Shown here: piece after piece, positions 1 through 10,226 of the stretch | How positions within the stretch are numbered: position 1 is the first letter of the stretch | Layout of the letters: every line of letters starts with the position of its first letter | Assembly: GCA_021234155.1 (NCBI GenBank) | Contig: JAJEKV010000038.1 | Coordinates: forward strand, 4,708,847 to 4,772,846 | Reading direction: 5' to 3' | Source: Isoetes taiwanensis | Lineage: Eukaryota; Streptophyta; Lycopodiopsida; Isoetales; Isoetaceae | DNA: 64,000 nucleotides | Notes under the pieces: generated by a model | Seen by the model: the letters and a program-made list of their open reading frames with translations, nothing else | Told to the model about the DNA's origin: nothing | Databases searched by the model: none | Position numbers and translations under genes: made by a program

Positions 1-530
1 CTACGTACAATAGATATTCCCTCTGCAAGTGCTTGTGTATCTTTTAGCCCACTTTCTAATAAGCTATTGTATGAAGCTAGTTTCCAGCCAAAACCTGCAC
101 ATGAAAGATCTAATCCATTTTGACTACTTTCCATCAGTTGTGGTGCAAAGTGAACAAAATATAAATCCCTGAAAATGACTAGCTTTTTCTTGGGATCCTC
201 AACCAACAAATCCAAACTTGCATTTTCAATGGCATGAATGCCAAGAACAATACCACCTCTTTGTGCTTTCTCCAATCGTGTTCCTTTAAAAAAAAGTATA
301 AGATCATTCTTCTGCCCACACTATTGAACCTCCACAACCCAGCATGGAAAAAGACCACCAATATTTTTTTCTGTTGGCTCCAGACCACAAATATCTATTT
401 GAAATAATTTATCATCAATGATGAAAGGTTCCACCTTTTCTTTTGAAGTTTTATCCCCACCTAATACACATTGTATATTGGCCAACAGAATGAAGCAAAT
501 TGACATTAAGAAGCAAAAACACACCTTCAT
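1..530 (-). pseudogene. Secreted protein of unknown family, 3' part outside the window, one in-frame stop
   Basis: The reading frame starts at the ATG at 530 and runs off the left edge. Residues 1-24 form a signal peptide (short charged start, hydrophobic MSICFILLANIQC core), so the product would enter the secretory pathway. After residue 69 (WVVEVQ) there is one TAG. The same frame then stays open for about 110 codons to base 1 (NDLILFFKG, GIHAIENASLDLLVEDP, FRDLYFVHFAPQLME). A single stop in an otherwise open frame suggests a recent pseudogene, a sequencing error, or readthrough. No nearby splice pair would remove the stop. I do not recognise the family. A tandem palindrome array lies just upstream at 577-973. 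Confidence 0.4.
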
Positions 531-576
531 TCAAATATCTAAAGCTATTGAATAACATAATATAAAGAGAAGGAAA

Positions 577-973
577 ATCACGGACTTAAGTCCGTGATGT
601 CATTTAAAAGGAGGAAGAACAACATATTCATATATAACGAGAAGGAAATTTACGGACTTAAGTCGTGATGTTATTCAAAAGGAGGAAGAACACATATACA
701 AAGAAAAAGAAAATCACGGACTTATGTCCGTGATCTTATTCAAAAGGAGGAAGAACAATATTCATATCATATATAAAGAGAAAGAGAAGGAAAATCGTGG
801 ACTAAGTCCGTGATCTTATTCATAAAAGAGGAAACCTCCATTAACTTAAGTATCTTATTCGAAGAAGAAGATAATCATGGACTTAAGTTCGTGGTCTGTC
901 TTAAAAAGTTATTTAAGAGTTATTGAACAAAATTGCTAAAGCAACAAGACAATCACGGACTTAAGTCCGTGAT
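577..973. repeat. Tandem array carrying six 22-bp palindromes
   Basis: Six imperfectly spaced units (roughly 60-80 bp apart) each carry a palindrome centred on CTTAAG with arms ATCACGGA/TCCGTGAT, at about 577-598, 650-669, 713-734, 793-814, 873-894 and 952-973. The first and last are perfect; the others have one to a few changes. The first units also share AAAGGAGGAAGAAC between palindromes. The array lies in the 5' flank of the minus-strand secreted-protein frame (ATG at 530) and upstream of a LINE end. Confidence 0.85.
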
Positions 974-1028
974 CTTACCCAAAAAAAATTAGAGTTATTG
1001 AACAATATTACTAACCCTTCTCAGTGAA

Positions 1029-1740
1029 TTGGGGGTCAAAGCCCAAACACCATATGCAATGCTCTTAGCGGAAGTTGGCTTCCTTCCTCTTGAAGGAGAA
1101 TCACTTTATCTAACCCTTTCTTACCTGGGCAGAGTGAGGAAATTAAATGATACTAGAATAACATCTCAAGCGCTAGCAGAATCTCAGTTACAAGAGCATT
1201 CAGGATGGTATCAGCAAGTTTGTGAGTGGGCAAGCAATTGGGAATGTTGGTATATGCTGAACAGGGGTATTTAAATGCAAGCCTTAGCACCAGAAAGAGA
1301 AATTTGATATCGGAAGCAAGACTTAGTAGCCATAAGTTGGAAATTGAAGTGGGTCGCTTTCATGATATCCCGAGACAACTTCGTCTCTGTTCTTGTTGTA
1401 GAAGAGCTCTTGTGGAAGACAAACAACATGCTTTCTTAGAATGCGTGGAGTTCTCTTATTTGCGGGACCAACATGGAATTATGGTATCTAGTATACATGA
1501 TCTCCTAAACTTAGATGCTGTAGTTCTTGCACGGTATCTAGATGATTGGTGGAAACTGCGCAAGGAGTTATTGGAGCTGAATGAGTTGGTAGATAACTTC
1601 GAGGCCAATGGCCTTGTTTGATGTATCTATATTTTTATATAGCTTTGTATGTAACATGGCCGCCTATGGACCTGAGGGTCTAACCCGGCGAGAGAATAAT
1701 ACATTTACATTTACATTTACATTTACATTTACATTTACTA
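1029..1740 (+). mobile_element. LINE retrotransposon 3' end (RT C-terminal zinc-binding region) with (ATTTAC)n tail
   Basis: Two overlapping frames (1029-1274 and 1226-1621) read as the C-terminal end of a non-LTR retrotransposon polyprotein. The second contains EARLSSHKLEIEVGRFHDIP followed by LCSCC...VEDKQHAFLEC, the cysteine/histidine cluster downstream of many LINE reverse transcriptases, and it ends at a stop at 1621. A short 3' UTR is followed by an (ATTTAC)n simple-repeat tail at about 1696-1739, typical of LINEs that end in microsatellites rather than poly(A). The frame change near 1250 shows that the copy is dead. It is 5' truncated. It abuts the start of the left duplication arm. 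Confidence 0.75.
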
Positions 1741-1742
1741 AT

Positions 1743-2465
1743 GGAGGCCCTCACAAATGCTCAGTGGGAAAGCTCGACTTAGCAGGTTAATGATTGCATC
1801 CAGGAAGCAATAACACACTAGGCATTCACGAAAAATTGGAGGCAAATAAAAGTGATAGTTGAGGGTAACGTAGCTAAGATTGCGAGCCGGGAAACACAGA
1901 TGAAGTCCTGAATTGTCTAGGTACTCAAAAAGCAATTAGCTACAGAGAAGCAACAGGCCGCGGGAATGAAGTGCATACAGCAACTTGAGGATAGTATACG
2001 CTTAAAGCAATTCGAAAGGCAGTAAGAAAATATACCTCTTGCTGATCTCCAAGCCCGTGTAGGCACCCTGTTTGCCACCTTTGACACCACGATACCATTT
2101 TGAGCAGGACATGAATGCCGCTATCTCTTGCATACGGTTAGAAGCAGGTGAGAAAGGACAGTCCAGGCAGCCATTGGAGATAGCCAGTCAGGGCTCCAGG
2201 CCCTTAAGGACAGGGTAAACACACTCGAGACAAACACATCCCCAGGGGTCACTGCACTTAACTCTCGACTGCAATGGTTAGAACACAGCTCTTTTCTTCG
2301 GGATTTAGATATGTAGGGGCTGCAGGCAGTCGTCACCTAGCAGGGTAAAGGCCTCCATATTGAAGCTCATGAGTAGTTACGATAGTGCACATACGATTTA
2401 GGAAGACAAAAGTTGCTCTAGCAAGAGCTGAGCTCCCGGATTCAAGAGTGGAGGGCCACTTCTGC
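1743..2465 (+). mobile_element. Degenerate LINE ORF1 5' part (coiled-coil region), left-arm copy
   Basis: This stretch is homologous to 61450-62157 on the other strand. The best-preserved reading contains a heptad-like segment (QQLEDSI...KQFERQ...LADLQARVGTLFATFD) typical of the coiled coil of LINE ORF1 proteins. It is full of stops and frameshifts. At about 2456-2470 the match to the right arm breaks: the ORF1 RNA-binding middle present at 60990-61450 is missing and the sequence switches to the repeat described next. Confidence 0.5.
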
Positions 2466-3320
2466 CAAACCGGGAGATTTGGGATTGTAGGATATGAAGG
2501 GGATTAAAGAGCTGAGGGGCTATTGAAGATTCAAAAATTGGTCTTAAGACACAATCGATGCCCCCCCCTCCCCCCCCAAGTGGTTGGTATAGAGGGGTTT
2601 GTGGGGATTCAACCTTGTGGGGAGGAGATTCAATTCCGACTACTGTCGAAATTCTCTTAAAATGGACTTGAATTGAAGGTAAGATCTAAAGGAGATTAGG
2701 AGCTTCGTAGAAGCCATTGAACAAAAGATAAGAGCTGAAGGCGACTCACCACATGCTTTTGATGTCCCAGAGAGAGAATGTGCCCAGAAGCAATAGAGAG
2801 AGCATAGGCAAGGAGAGAGTGAAGCTACGGGAAAAGAGAGTTTCAGAAAGCAAGGAGGCTATAGAAAGAAATAATGGCAATAAAGAGTTTCAGAAGGCAA
2901 AGATGCTACTGAGAGAAACAATGGCAATTGGCCTAAAGAGAGAAAGTGGCAAGGCGCTAGAGAGAAAAAGCGGCAAGGCGCTAAAGAGAGAATGATTTAA
3001 TATTTCACAACCATGGGATGTATGACACAACCAATTGGAGTAACTAAAGCAGGGGGGACAACCTAAAACATCAAATCAATGAATTAGAAAAAAGTAAAGA
3101 GGCTTAATGACACACTATGAAGCAAAATGGATTTGCACGCTATGTCCTTGATCTGCAAGCTACAAAATCATTACTGAAGACTCTACTATTGGAACATTAC
3201 ATTTTTTGTTTTCTGAGTACCAGCAAACTTCTATGGCTGCAAATAAAGTGGGCAGGAAAATGTTTCTGTTAGACATTTTACTTGCCCATAGATTTGATTT
3301 CTAAGTTGAACATAATAGCA
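2465..3320 (+). repeat. Dispersed repeat, copy 1 of 3 (ORF1 C-terminal end and downstream)
   Basis: The segment matches 62380-63180 in direct orientation. Its 3' two-thirds also matches about 60350-60850 in inverted orientation. It includes a purine-rich arginine/lysine-coding tract (about 2753-2995) that looks like the basic C-terminus of the LINE ORF1 protein, followed by a non-coding stretch beginning near 3000 (ttcacaaccatggga). A run of Cs at about 2561-2577 looks like slippage. It is non-coding today. Confidence 0.65.
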
Positions 3321-3645
3321 AACTCTACTGAGAGATGAATTAGGAGTCCTCAGAGAACGTAAGATGTTGCTTAAGCTTTGGTGCAGAATTCACGGTGGTG
3401 TTAATAGCGGAACGCAATTCGCTCCTTATCATGGAATATCTCCACAACCTTAACGATTTTTTGAAGTCACTTGGAAATGTTTACATAACAAACAAGAAGT
3501 CTAAACCCAAAAACTCCACGCATCTTGAAACCAACATTTTTCCAATAAGGATTTTTCACTTTTAGAATCTTCACATTTTTAACGTATATCTATTGCAAAG
3601 AAAAGCTTAGGTGGAACATCTAGGCCATGAAAAACTACTTTTATC

Positions 3646-3897
3646 GTGAATGCCATAGCCTCAAATGTAGAACATTATGGAACAGTTCCAGCAGCATACG
3701 ATCCTGTTATGTTTTCTTCTACACTGAGAATTGTAGCAGCATACGAACCTATTATGGCTTTTATCCAGCTACTTTTTCCAACCATTGGTTATGAGCGAAG
3801 CTTTGAGTTTTCCAATCAAGCGCTTGCAAATTCCAATCTTCTAGGACCACAGATGTTGGCTCAACAATTTTCCAATATCGATATGCCCATCGAGTAG
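3646..3897 (+). pseudogene. Short conserved ORF, possibly the 3' end of a WSD1-type acyltransferase; left copy
   Basis: The 83-residue frame is conserved with only a handful of substitutions in the inverted copy at 59863-60117. The C-terminal part (ALANSNLLGPQMLAQQFSN, then DMPIE) resembles the SN-[LV]-[LV]-GP...PI signature near the C-terminus of wax ester synthase/diacylglycerol acyltransferases. It lacks the HHxxxDG active site, so at best it is a terminal exon or a fragment. It is followed within 60 bases by an AATAAA-type signal (tcaataaac). The family link is tentative, and no upstream exons are visible. Confidence 0.3.
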
Positions 3898-4217
3898 GAC
3901 TATTTTGTCATGCTCATCTTGATGATACTATACATTTCAATAAACATTTCCAAGCCCTAGACAAATCAACTACTCTACCCTTTTTTGCTCAAGCAAATCG
4001 AGACTTTAACGTTCTCTATTTTTGCAATTTTGCACTTCTGATAGTATTTTGATGATCGAAGAATATCTTAGATCTAGACACAAAACACAAACCTAAGCCT
4101 TTACCAATCTATAAGCATTACAACAAATGCGGGATCAACCAACCATATACATTACAACAAATGCGGTGCATGTGGCACCGCACTATCGTCACAGGCACCG
4201 CACTATCATCTTATATC

Positions 4218-4534
4218 CGAGATATGCTCGATTACTAGTGCCTGGCCGCCGTTGCATCAGTTATTGACTACGGCGTCAGTGGGTTTGTTGGGGTCATATC
4301 TCCAGGAGGTTATGGATGTACGGACTCAGTTGTGTCCTCCAGGACGGTATTGAACTGTCCTATACAATTGTACCGCGTGTCAGCATACTTATTACTGCTA
4401 AGGTTTTTCCCTCGAAAACCCTTCGGGGCGGGGGTTTTTTAATCCTGTCAGTAATACGCTTGCTGCTCTCTTTTTGTTTGGGTCCCATAGGCCAATTGGT
4501 CTCCGTGGACGCTAAAAAATCTATTCTATTCTAT
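4218..4534 (+). mobile_element. SINE-like retroposon ending in CCGTGGACGCTAAAA + (CTATT)n, 9-bp target duplication
   Basis: A 317-bp insertion lies between two copies of TCTTATATC (4209-4217 and 4535-4543). The inverted paralogue near 59540-59570 carries the uninterrupted site with a single TCTTATATC, so this is an insertion after the duplication. The 3' end is CCGTGGACGCTAAAA (4503-4517) followed by a (CTATT)n tail. The same 3' terminus recurs elsewhere in the window with different simple repeats. A GGTATTGAACTGTCC stretch could be a decayed B box; no clear A box is seen. The internal ORF is not meaningful. Confidence 0.85.
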
Positions 4535-4543
4535 TCTTATATC

Positions 4544-4987
4544 TTGAATAAAAGTCAGTATTATAAGTTTGTAATGGTTATCCTCATAACTAAAATGCCT
4601 TTGCATCTTAACTAATACATAGAGAGTTCATACACATTACTGCTGTGTTTCTAGTTGTTAGCATCTTAAGTTGGAGTGCATACATGCAGTCTACAAAGGG
4701 CGGAGTGATAAGAATCAGCAAGAAATAAGAAAAAGAGAAACAAACACTGGCTCAGATGTTGTTGACAATCTACCAGAGGGAATTAAGAGAAGTTTCAAGA
4801 ATTTGGATACCCTTCATTAACACAAAGATATGCAACTCACCTATTGGTTAGAAACAAAAAGTGCTACAACATCACAGATAACAGTATGTATACTCAATCA
4901 CTAGCAAAGAATTGGTGTTATTTACAAAAGAATACCGGGCTTCTTAAATACAAGAAGCAAAAAATATTGGGCCATGGTGCTCTTCCC
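4544..4987. other. XTH 3' flank, no gene
   Basis: This is non-coding DNA downstream of the minus-strand XTH gene, with a matching block in the right arm (57869-58138 and 59238-59540). It contains the intact empty site for the 1.09-kb hAT insertion of the other arm: the unsplit TTTCTTGC equivalent lies at about 4715-4725 on the opposite strand. Confidence 0.6.
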
Positions 4988-6075
4988 TCAGAGCTTACAC
5001 TCTAGAGGCATCTTAGTGGAGGAAAAGCGAGCGGTATCCCTGCAATAATCATAAATCATGTAGTTCTTTTGAACCCATTTCAGCTTGTTTGAAGTAGATG
5101 AGCTAGTGGTCTGATACGCCTGTTGTCTCCACCAATCTCCTTTGGCATTGGCACATGCGTCCACCGAGCCACTCCATTTGCACGCGTCTATGTTGAACCC
5201 TTTGTATGAAGCTACAAATGGAGCAAAATCCCATTTTATCTTCTCTAATCCACCTCTTGTGGCCCAGTCATCTCCATTCCAGAGGCTGGAATAGATACCC
5301 ATTGGTTGACTGAGTGGAAAATCAACACCAAATGCCTTGTTATTTTTATATACTCGTATAGGGACATCATCCACATAAAATCTGCATATAAGTTGCAATC
5401 TAAAGTTTAGGCAAACTAAGGACATGCATAAAAAACAATCTTTTGGAGACTTACATGATCTGTTGCGGATTCCATAAGAACCCATAAGTGTGAAAATCTT
5501 TTGTAGGATCAAACCCCAGATATATTCTCTGCTCCCTATCACCTTTTCCATTAGCAAAAACGTTGGTTTGGACAATGTATGGCTGCCCTGAGGTGTTCCC
5601 AAGAAATTCGAAATCTAGTTCATCATGGTTGTTGGTCTCTGAGGACATCTGGATATTCACACAACTCAGTTCGAGAACAAAAAACAAAACAAAGACAAAT
5701 CACACGGGTATAAACATAAACCAGGAGAAAACAGGAAAGTGTATAGATTAAAATACTCACATAGAAGGCAGTCACAGTTCCAGCCGATTCCCCGGGCACT
5801 AGTTTGATCTTCATGCTAATATGCCCAAATAAATATCTGTCTTTAGACGCAAAACCAGCTCCTGATTGTTTATCCAGAACCAGCTGCAACGTCTGGCCTC
5901 CATCTAATTGTCTAGTGTGATCATTCGCCCATCTGACCCAATAATTTTGATCAAAATTCACATCTGTTTGCTTTGGTAGGAATGGAGAACGAGCTGCTAT
6001 TCCAAGTTGAACAAAAAAAACCAGAAAAATAAGCCATGTTGCACTAGTAGCTCCAAATTCAAACAACTTCGCCAT
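4988..6075 (-). CDS. Xyloglucan endotransglucosylase/hydrolase (GH16), left copy, open reading
   Basis: The protein is secreted and acts in the cell wall, cutting xyloglucan and transferring it to another chain (or to water). The gene is complement(join(4988..5381,5455..5648,5761..6075)), giving 903 nt and 300 residues, normal for the family (about 290). Introns have GT-AG ends. A signal peptide lies at residues 1-28 ([16 protein letters not shown]). The catalytic motif [10 protein letters not shown] is complete and is followed at once by the usual N-glycosylation site (NTS). [13 protein letters not shown] and the cysteine-containing XTH C-terminal domain (DACKW...DYCRD) are present. One oddity: the near-invariant LWFDPT is LGFDPT here (T to G), while the inverted paralogue keeps W. 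The start is the first Met before the signal peptide, about 85-90 bp from a TATA box. Confidence 0.9.
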
Positions 6076-6156
6076 AAGCACAGAATGTAGGCAGTAGAGA
6101 TGGTGAAAACCTTGAAAGGCAAGAATGGATTGAATGAAGAAGTACAGCTCCCATCC

Positions 6157-6167
6157 ATATATATAAA
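6157..6167 (-). promoter_or_regulatory. TATA box of the XTH gene
   Basis: On the minus strand TTTATATATAT lies about 82-92 bp upstream of the XTH start codon. It is conserved at the same place in the paralogous promoter (56693-56703), which supports its use. Confidence 0.6.
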
Positions 6168-6679
6168 GCTTTGACGAAGAAGATGTAAGGAAGGGAAGCA
6201 GCAAAATGATGAATGGGAGAGATACTGTCGAGAAAATTCCATGGACGCGTCTGAGAGTAATGCCATACCTAGGGACGGCAGATCAATGCCAGTTAGGTTT
6301 TTTCTCAAGCCAGCGAGGAAAACGCAGGACAGCCCTGCTTTAAAAAATTCCACTTTTGCGAAGCTGGAAGGAACCAGAGTCCCAGGTTGCGGCAACCCTA
6401 ACGGTTAAGAAACCCTAAACACTTAAAAAATGAAGCACTTTCCAACACGTTATGTGGAAAGGGAACAGTCGGGAACTGGATGCAGGGCCAAGAAATGGAG
6501 CTGGGAGCTTTGCAGTACAGATCCAGCACTAACCTTGGCTGGCATAGTGATTTACCATTCTTGCCAAAAATTCCTTTGTCCATGCTTTGGTTTGTTTAAC
6601 CTTGGAGTATGATTTTGTTAGGGTTGGGTTTGGACCAGTAATAGGAAAAATTCTTAATACTTTTTTGGGCATTCGAAAT

Positions 6680-8190
6680 TTTAACCACCTTAAAATTTCG
6701 CCCTAATTCATCAAGATTTTATACAACGAAATTTTCTGTTGAACTGTGGCGGCGTTCTTGGTTGGCGCCACCTTCTAGTCTGTTTCTGCATAGCCCTTGC
6801 TTCTTCATCTCAGTTTCATGCAAACGCCATAGTAGGGATGCAAATCCAAAACCAGGGATGCAAAATCGAAAGGCAGGGATGCAAATAGAAAGTCGGACTG
6901 GCTGGAAACGCCGGAAAACAACTCTCTGCTTCGGTTTTAGGGTATGCAACTTCGGCTGCTTTACACAGACTCTGATCTGGCCATGCTCAATAGACTTTGC
7001 TTACAGTGCAGTTGTGTTCTATATCAGAACATTTGACGGATGGAGGTGGAGAGCAATGTTTAAGCAATAGACAGAACCAGGGCTCCTTCTGGCTGCCAGG
7101 GCTCCTTCTGGCTGCCATAGATAGAGCGTTTATCAGAAATCTGGTTGCTTACAGTGCTGCTCGAACTCTAAATCTGGCTGCATCAGAGCTCAAGAGCGGG
7201 CAAAATTTTTAAGGTGGATAAAATTTCGTCGGAGAATTCCACTCACCCTCGAAATTTCAGAAGGAAATTTCGAGCAGACCTGGCGGCGCGCAATTTCTCC
7301 TTCCTAAATCTCTATGACCAGTTGTTGCAAATTATGCCATTATTCCGTCAAAATTATAAGGCAGAATAGAACTCTATAATTTTCTGCATATTTTAAGGAG
7401 CGGCGCCGCTTCCCTGTCTAGTTTCAATTTTGTTCACTCCTCCAGCTCAACCCTGCTCCAGCCTTGTCGGAACTGCCATATCCCATCGTCTGCAGAGGTC
7501 TTGATCCTGGGGTCTCATAGACCATTTCTCCTGGATGTTTTTGGTGTCTGTACCAACATTCACTAACACAGACATAGAAAAAAAGGTCTTGCAATGGCTT
7601 TGTTTGCACCCCAAGCCTTGAATATCTTCCAGCAAGCTTTGAACCAGTTCTACAAAATGGAAAGGGCTAAATCTACGACAGCAGAGGTCGGATCGCACAG
7701 CAAGATTCGCTCCTAAAATTGAAATTCCAGAGGATTGAATCCTGTGCGCAACAGCTACTTCGTCTGAATTCTTTCAACAAGGACTGTTTTCGCTATCTAC
7801 AGGGGCTCTGGACTATTGAGATTGGATGTTGCGCTTAATGCGGGCATAATGTACTATGATTTTGCTTTAAAAACAAGAAACAGAGTAATAGCTAGAATAA
7901 TAGCTGTGCATTAAAAGAAGTCCAAAAGCATTGATCGGGCCTCTGCAGCCTACTGTGAGGAAGCGAATGCAGCAGCAAGCTTCTAATACCACCTGGGGCC
8001 TGTTGATTGAAAATTTGCAACAACCGGTCATTACGTCCGGTAATTTCCACTGGTCAGACATTACGCCTGTAAAGGCTCCAGCGGTGCCGTCAAACTCGGC
8101 GGAGCACTCGTGGCTCTGTCGCTCGTGCACCGACTCGTCTGACGGAGCCGTTAAAGCCTTTACAAGGCGTAATGATCCTTTCAATGGAAA
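6680..8190. mobile_element. 1.5-kb insertion in the left arm, absent from the right arm
   Basis: The right arm passes directly from the equivalent of GGGCATTCGAAAT (left 6669-6695) to TAAATTCCAAT (left about 8200), so about 1.5 kb was inserted on the left or deleted on the right. Inside, TTTTAACCACCTTAAAATTT near 6680 and an inverted partner near 7203-7225 (TTTTTAAGGTGGATAAAATT) could be terminal repeats of a roughly 540-bp foldback element. A perfect hairpin lies at 7248-7274 (CTCGAAATTTC, 5-base loop). GGCTCCTTCTGGCTGCC is tandemly repeated near 7080-7118. Target duplication is uncertain. No coding sequence is supported. Confidence 0.5.
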
Positions 8191-8195
8191 TTACC
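8039..8195. mobile_element. MITE-like 157-bp foldback element
   Basis: The element begins GGTAATTTCCACTGG and ends with the inverted counterpart (CAATGGAAATTACC). The inverted arms extend about 40 bp with small gaps and include ATTACGCC and TGTAAAGGCT. The interior carries further inverted words (GGCTCC/GGAGCC), so nearly the whole element folds into a hairpin. No coding capacity and no clear target duplication. Confidence 0.6.
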
Positions 8196-8423
8196 TAGTA
8201 CATAAATTCCAATTGGAAGCTCCCAATCGTAAATTTCAAAATTGAAAAACCAAGTTCAAGCTTTACATTGAAGGCTTTAATCTGCCCCTTCATGTGATAC
8301 AACCAAGGATAGGTTCAATACCTCATACATTTTATACGAAATACATATTATTCGAATGATACGACACGATTTTGAAGTATTAAATGTGAAAAATACGGCA
8401 AAAAAAATTTCGGCGTCGAAATG

Positions 8424-8482
8424 TTTTCACGTAAGCAAAACAACGGTTTCGCTTATGTGAAAAGTGTTTCGCATAAGCGAAA
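8424..8482. repeat. Two adjacent hairpins built from GTTTCGC/GCGAAAC words
   Basis: TTTTCACGTAAGCAAAAC (8424-8441) is followed by its imperfect inverse GTTTCGCTTATGTGAAAA (8446-8463). Next comes the perfect hairpin GTTTCGCATAAGCGAAAC (8465-8482). A further half unit (GTTTCGCGTAAGCAAAA) follows. The block lies just outside the left duplication arm, in otherwise featureless DNA. Confidence 0.65.
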
Positions 8483-8739
8483 CAGAGGTTTCGCGTAAGC
8501 AAAATTCTTTTAAAAAAAAAAGAGCGTAACAACCTAACCCTAAGTGTCATGTTAACTCAAAGCCTAGGCTATCCACGTGTCCTAAAAATTGACATGGACA
8601 CTCCATGGCCATTATATCTTGATCTAGAATAAAAAGATGGCCAAGAAAAATAAATGGGGGCATGCCTGTTAAGAATGTCGGACCTCGAACCTGAATGCTT
8701 ATGGGCTCTTTCTGGAGCCCGAAACTGTTTTTATCATCA

Positions 8740-9180
8740 AAAAAGTCTAGAAAATAGAAACAATGAAAATAGAAAAGTTTTTATGATCACAATGCAGGAA
8801 CATGAGCATTGCATTTATAGAAAAATATTAAGTGTTGCTGCACATATTTTACTGAAAATGCATGAAGAGCTGATGTCAAATTTATCTGTGAATCTAGAAA
8901 GTTTGATGCTATATCATTTTTTGGCACCCATTAAAGTCTGAGCTTGAACTTTTATTCTTTCTGGCTTTTACAAGCTTTTCAAATTGCTTGGATTAATAAT
9001 TAACTGCATTAGAAAAAGAAAAATAGTCTTATGACTTTGTATGATCACAATGCAGGACATGAGCATTGGAAAGCCAATGTTCAATGTTGCTGCACAGATT
9101 TTACCAAAAATGCATGAAGAGCTGATGTCATATTTATCTTTGAATCTGGAAAATTGGATGCTAGATAAGGTTTTTTCCAT
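8740..9180. repeat. Direct tandem duplication of about 265 bp
   Basis: About 8760-8905 and about 9020-9170 share ATGATCACAATGCAGG, GTTGCTGCACA, and ATGCATGAAGAGCTGATGTC at the same spacing, with moderate divergence. The surrounding 9180-10180 stretch has no recognisable gene. A smaller duplication (TTTTTTGAACCCT...TGTGGGTGTT) lies at about 9755-9830. Confidence 0.6.
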
Positions 9181-10180
9181 TTCATTTCACAATATGTTGA
9201 AATTTATTAGTTTGCAGATCATTACATTTACATCCTACAAAATCTTTGTTGAGACAAGTCTTTTTGCTAATTGTGCTTTTTTGCCCTTGTGCTGTTTGGT
9301 GTATTTATATTTGTCGTGGTCTTGACTTAATTCTTATATTTGTCTTGTTTGTCTTTTGACGCTTTTATGCTTGGACAAAACAGACCATAATATGCTAGTT
9401 GTCTATGGACCAATAAGATCCTTCCGTTTCCTCTTACCTGCTGAGCCTACATGCAAACACTTTTTATATTTGTCATGTATAGAAGACGAATCATTTTGAA
9501 TCTTCCGTGCATTTTGAAGCCACAAACTACTATAAAGACAAATAACACTAAAATCTAGCACCCTTCAATTAGTATATGAGTGTATGTATTGGGGAACAAG
9601 CAATAGACGTGGCAGGGACAGGTGGAGTCTCCGAGATATATATTCATGATCCCTTCTCCAGATCGACAGCTCTCAAGCACAAGGTTCCAAATCTTAACAT
9701 GGTATCCGAGTGGGAGATTTAGAATAGAAATTTTGAACAAAAGGTTTATCCAGGTATTTTTTGAACCCTACTTTGAGAGATATGTGGGTGTTGGATTTTT
9801 TGAACCCTGCTTGTGGGACATGTGGGTGTTCGATCTGTGGAAGATTCAGAATAGAAAATTTTGAACCATAGCTTGAAGCTACAACTTCGGGACAAGAGGA
9901 TCTTGGATATGAAAATCCATTGAGGGGCATGTTTGAAGGCATACGTAGCTTGTTATCCAAAGAAAGCAGCTTCTAATCTGGCTTAAATTGCTGCATGTTC
10001 TTAGAATACTATAAAAGTATATATATTTTACTAGGACTTGACTTTGTTGAAGCCTTCTAGAAAATTGCAAGGCAAGAATATCTTCCCCATATTCAAAATA
10101 TTCTATATTGCCTAGAGCCTTATATGCTTTTAAGAAATGTCAAGGAAATGCTCACACGACAACCAACGATAAGAATAAGG

Positions 10181-10226
10181 TGATGCGCACAGAGGGTTGC
10201 CCTCTGGTGCCCCGAGGGTAAAGTGG
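10181..10226 (+). repeat. Short dispersed repeat with GCGCACAGAGGGTTGCCCT core
   Basis: The core GGTGATGCGCAC-RGAGGGTTGCCCTC followed by GGYC..AGGGT recurs at 14712-14765 (minus) and 15545-15601 (plus), with a fragment near 30975. AGGGTTGCCCT is itself self-complementary apart from its centre. Possibly this is the end of a SINE. The DNA between 10230 and 11280 has no recognisable feature. Confidence 0.5.

Larger units (their letters stand above)
1743..8303. repeat. Left arm of a large inverted segmental duplication
   Basis: From about 1743 to 8303 the sequence is the reverse complement of 62157 down to 56126. Matching landmarks in order are the coiled-coil ORF1 debris, the REREW...KKRQGAKERM repeat, the short ORF at 3646, the tandem GTGCGGTGCCAC tract near 4160-4200, the XTH gene with flanks, and a terminal block at 8190-8303. 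Differences are discrete insertions and deletions. Left-only sequence lies at 4218-4534 and about 6695-8190. Right-only sequence lies at 58139-59229 and in the ORF1 middle (about 60990-61450). The arms are separated by about 48 kb. Confidence 0.85.

Noticed and set aside
577-973. CRISPR-like array
   Set aside because: The conserved units are palindromes in tandemly diverged DNA with similar, not unique, spacers, in a plant nuclear context. There are no cas genes.
6719-7212. ORFs on both strands within the left-arm insertion
   Set aside because: No recognisable motif, and the overlapping frames lie inside a foldback-bounded repeat.
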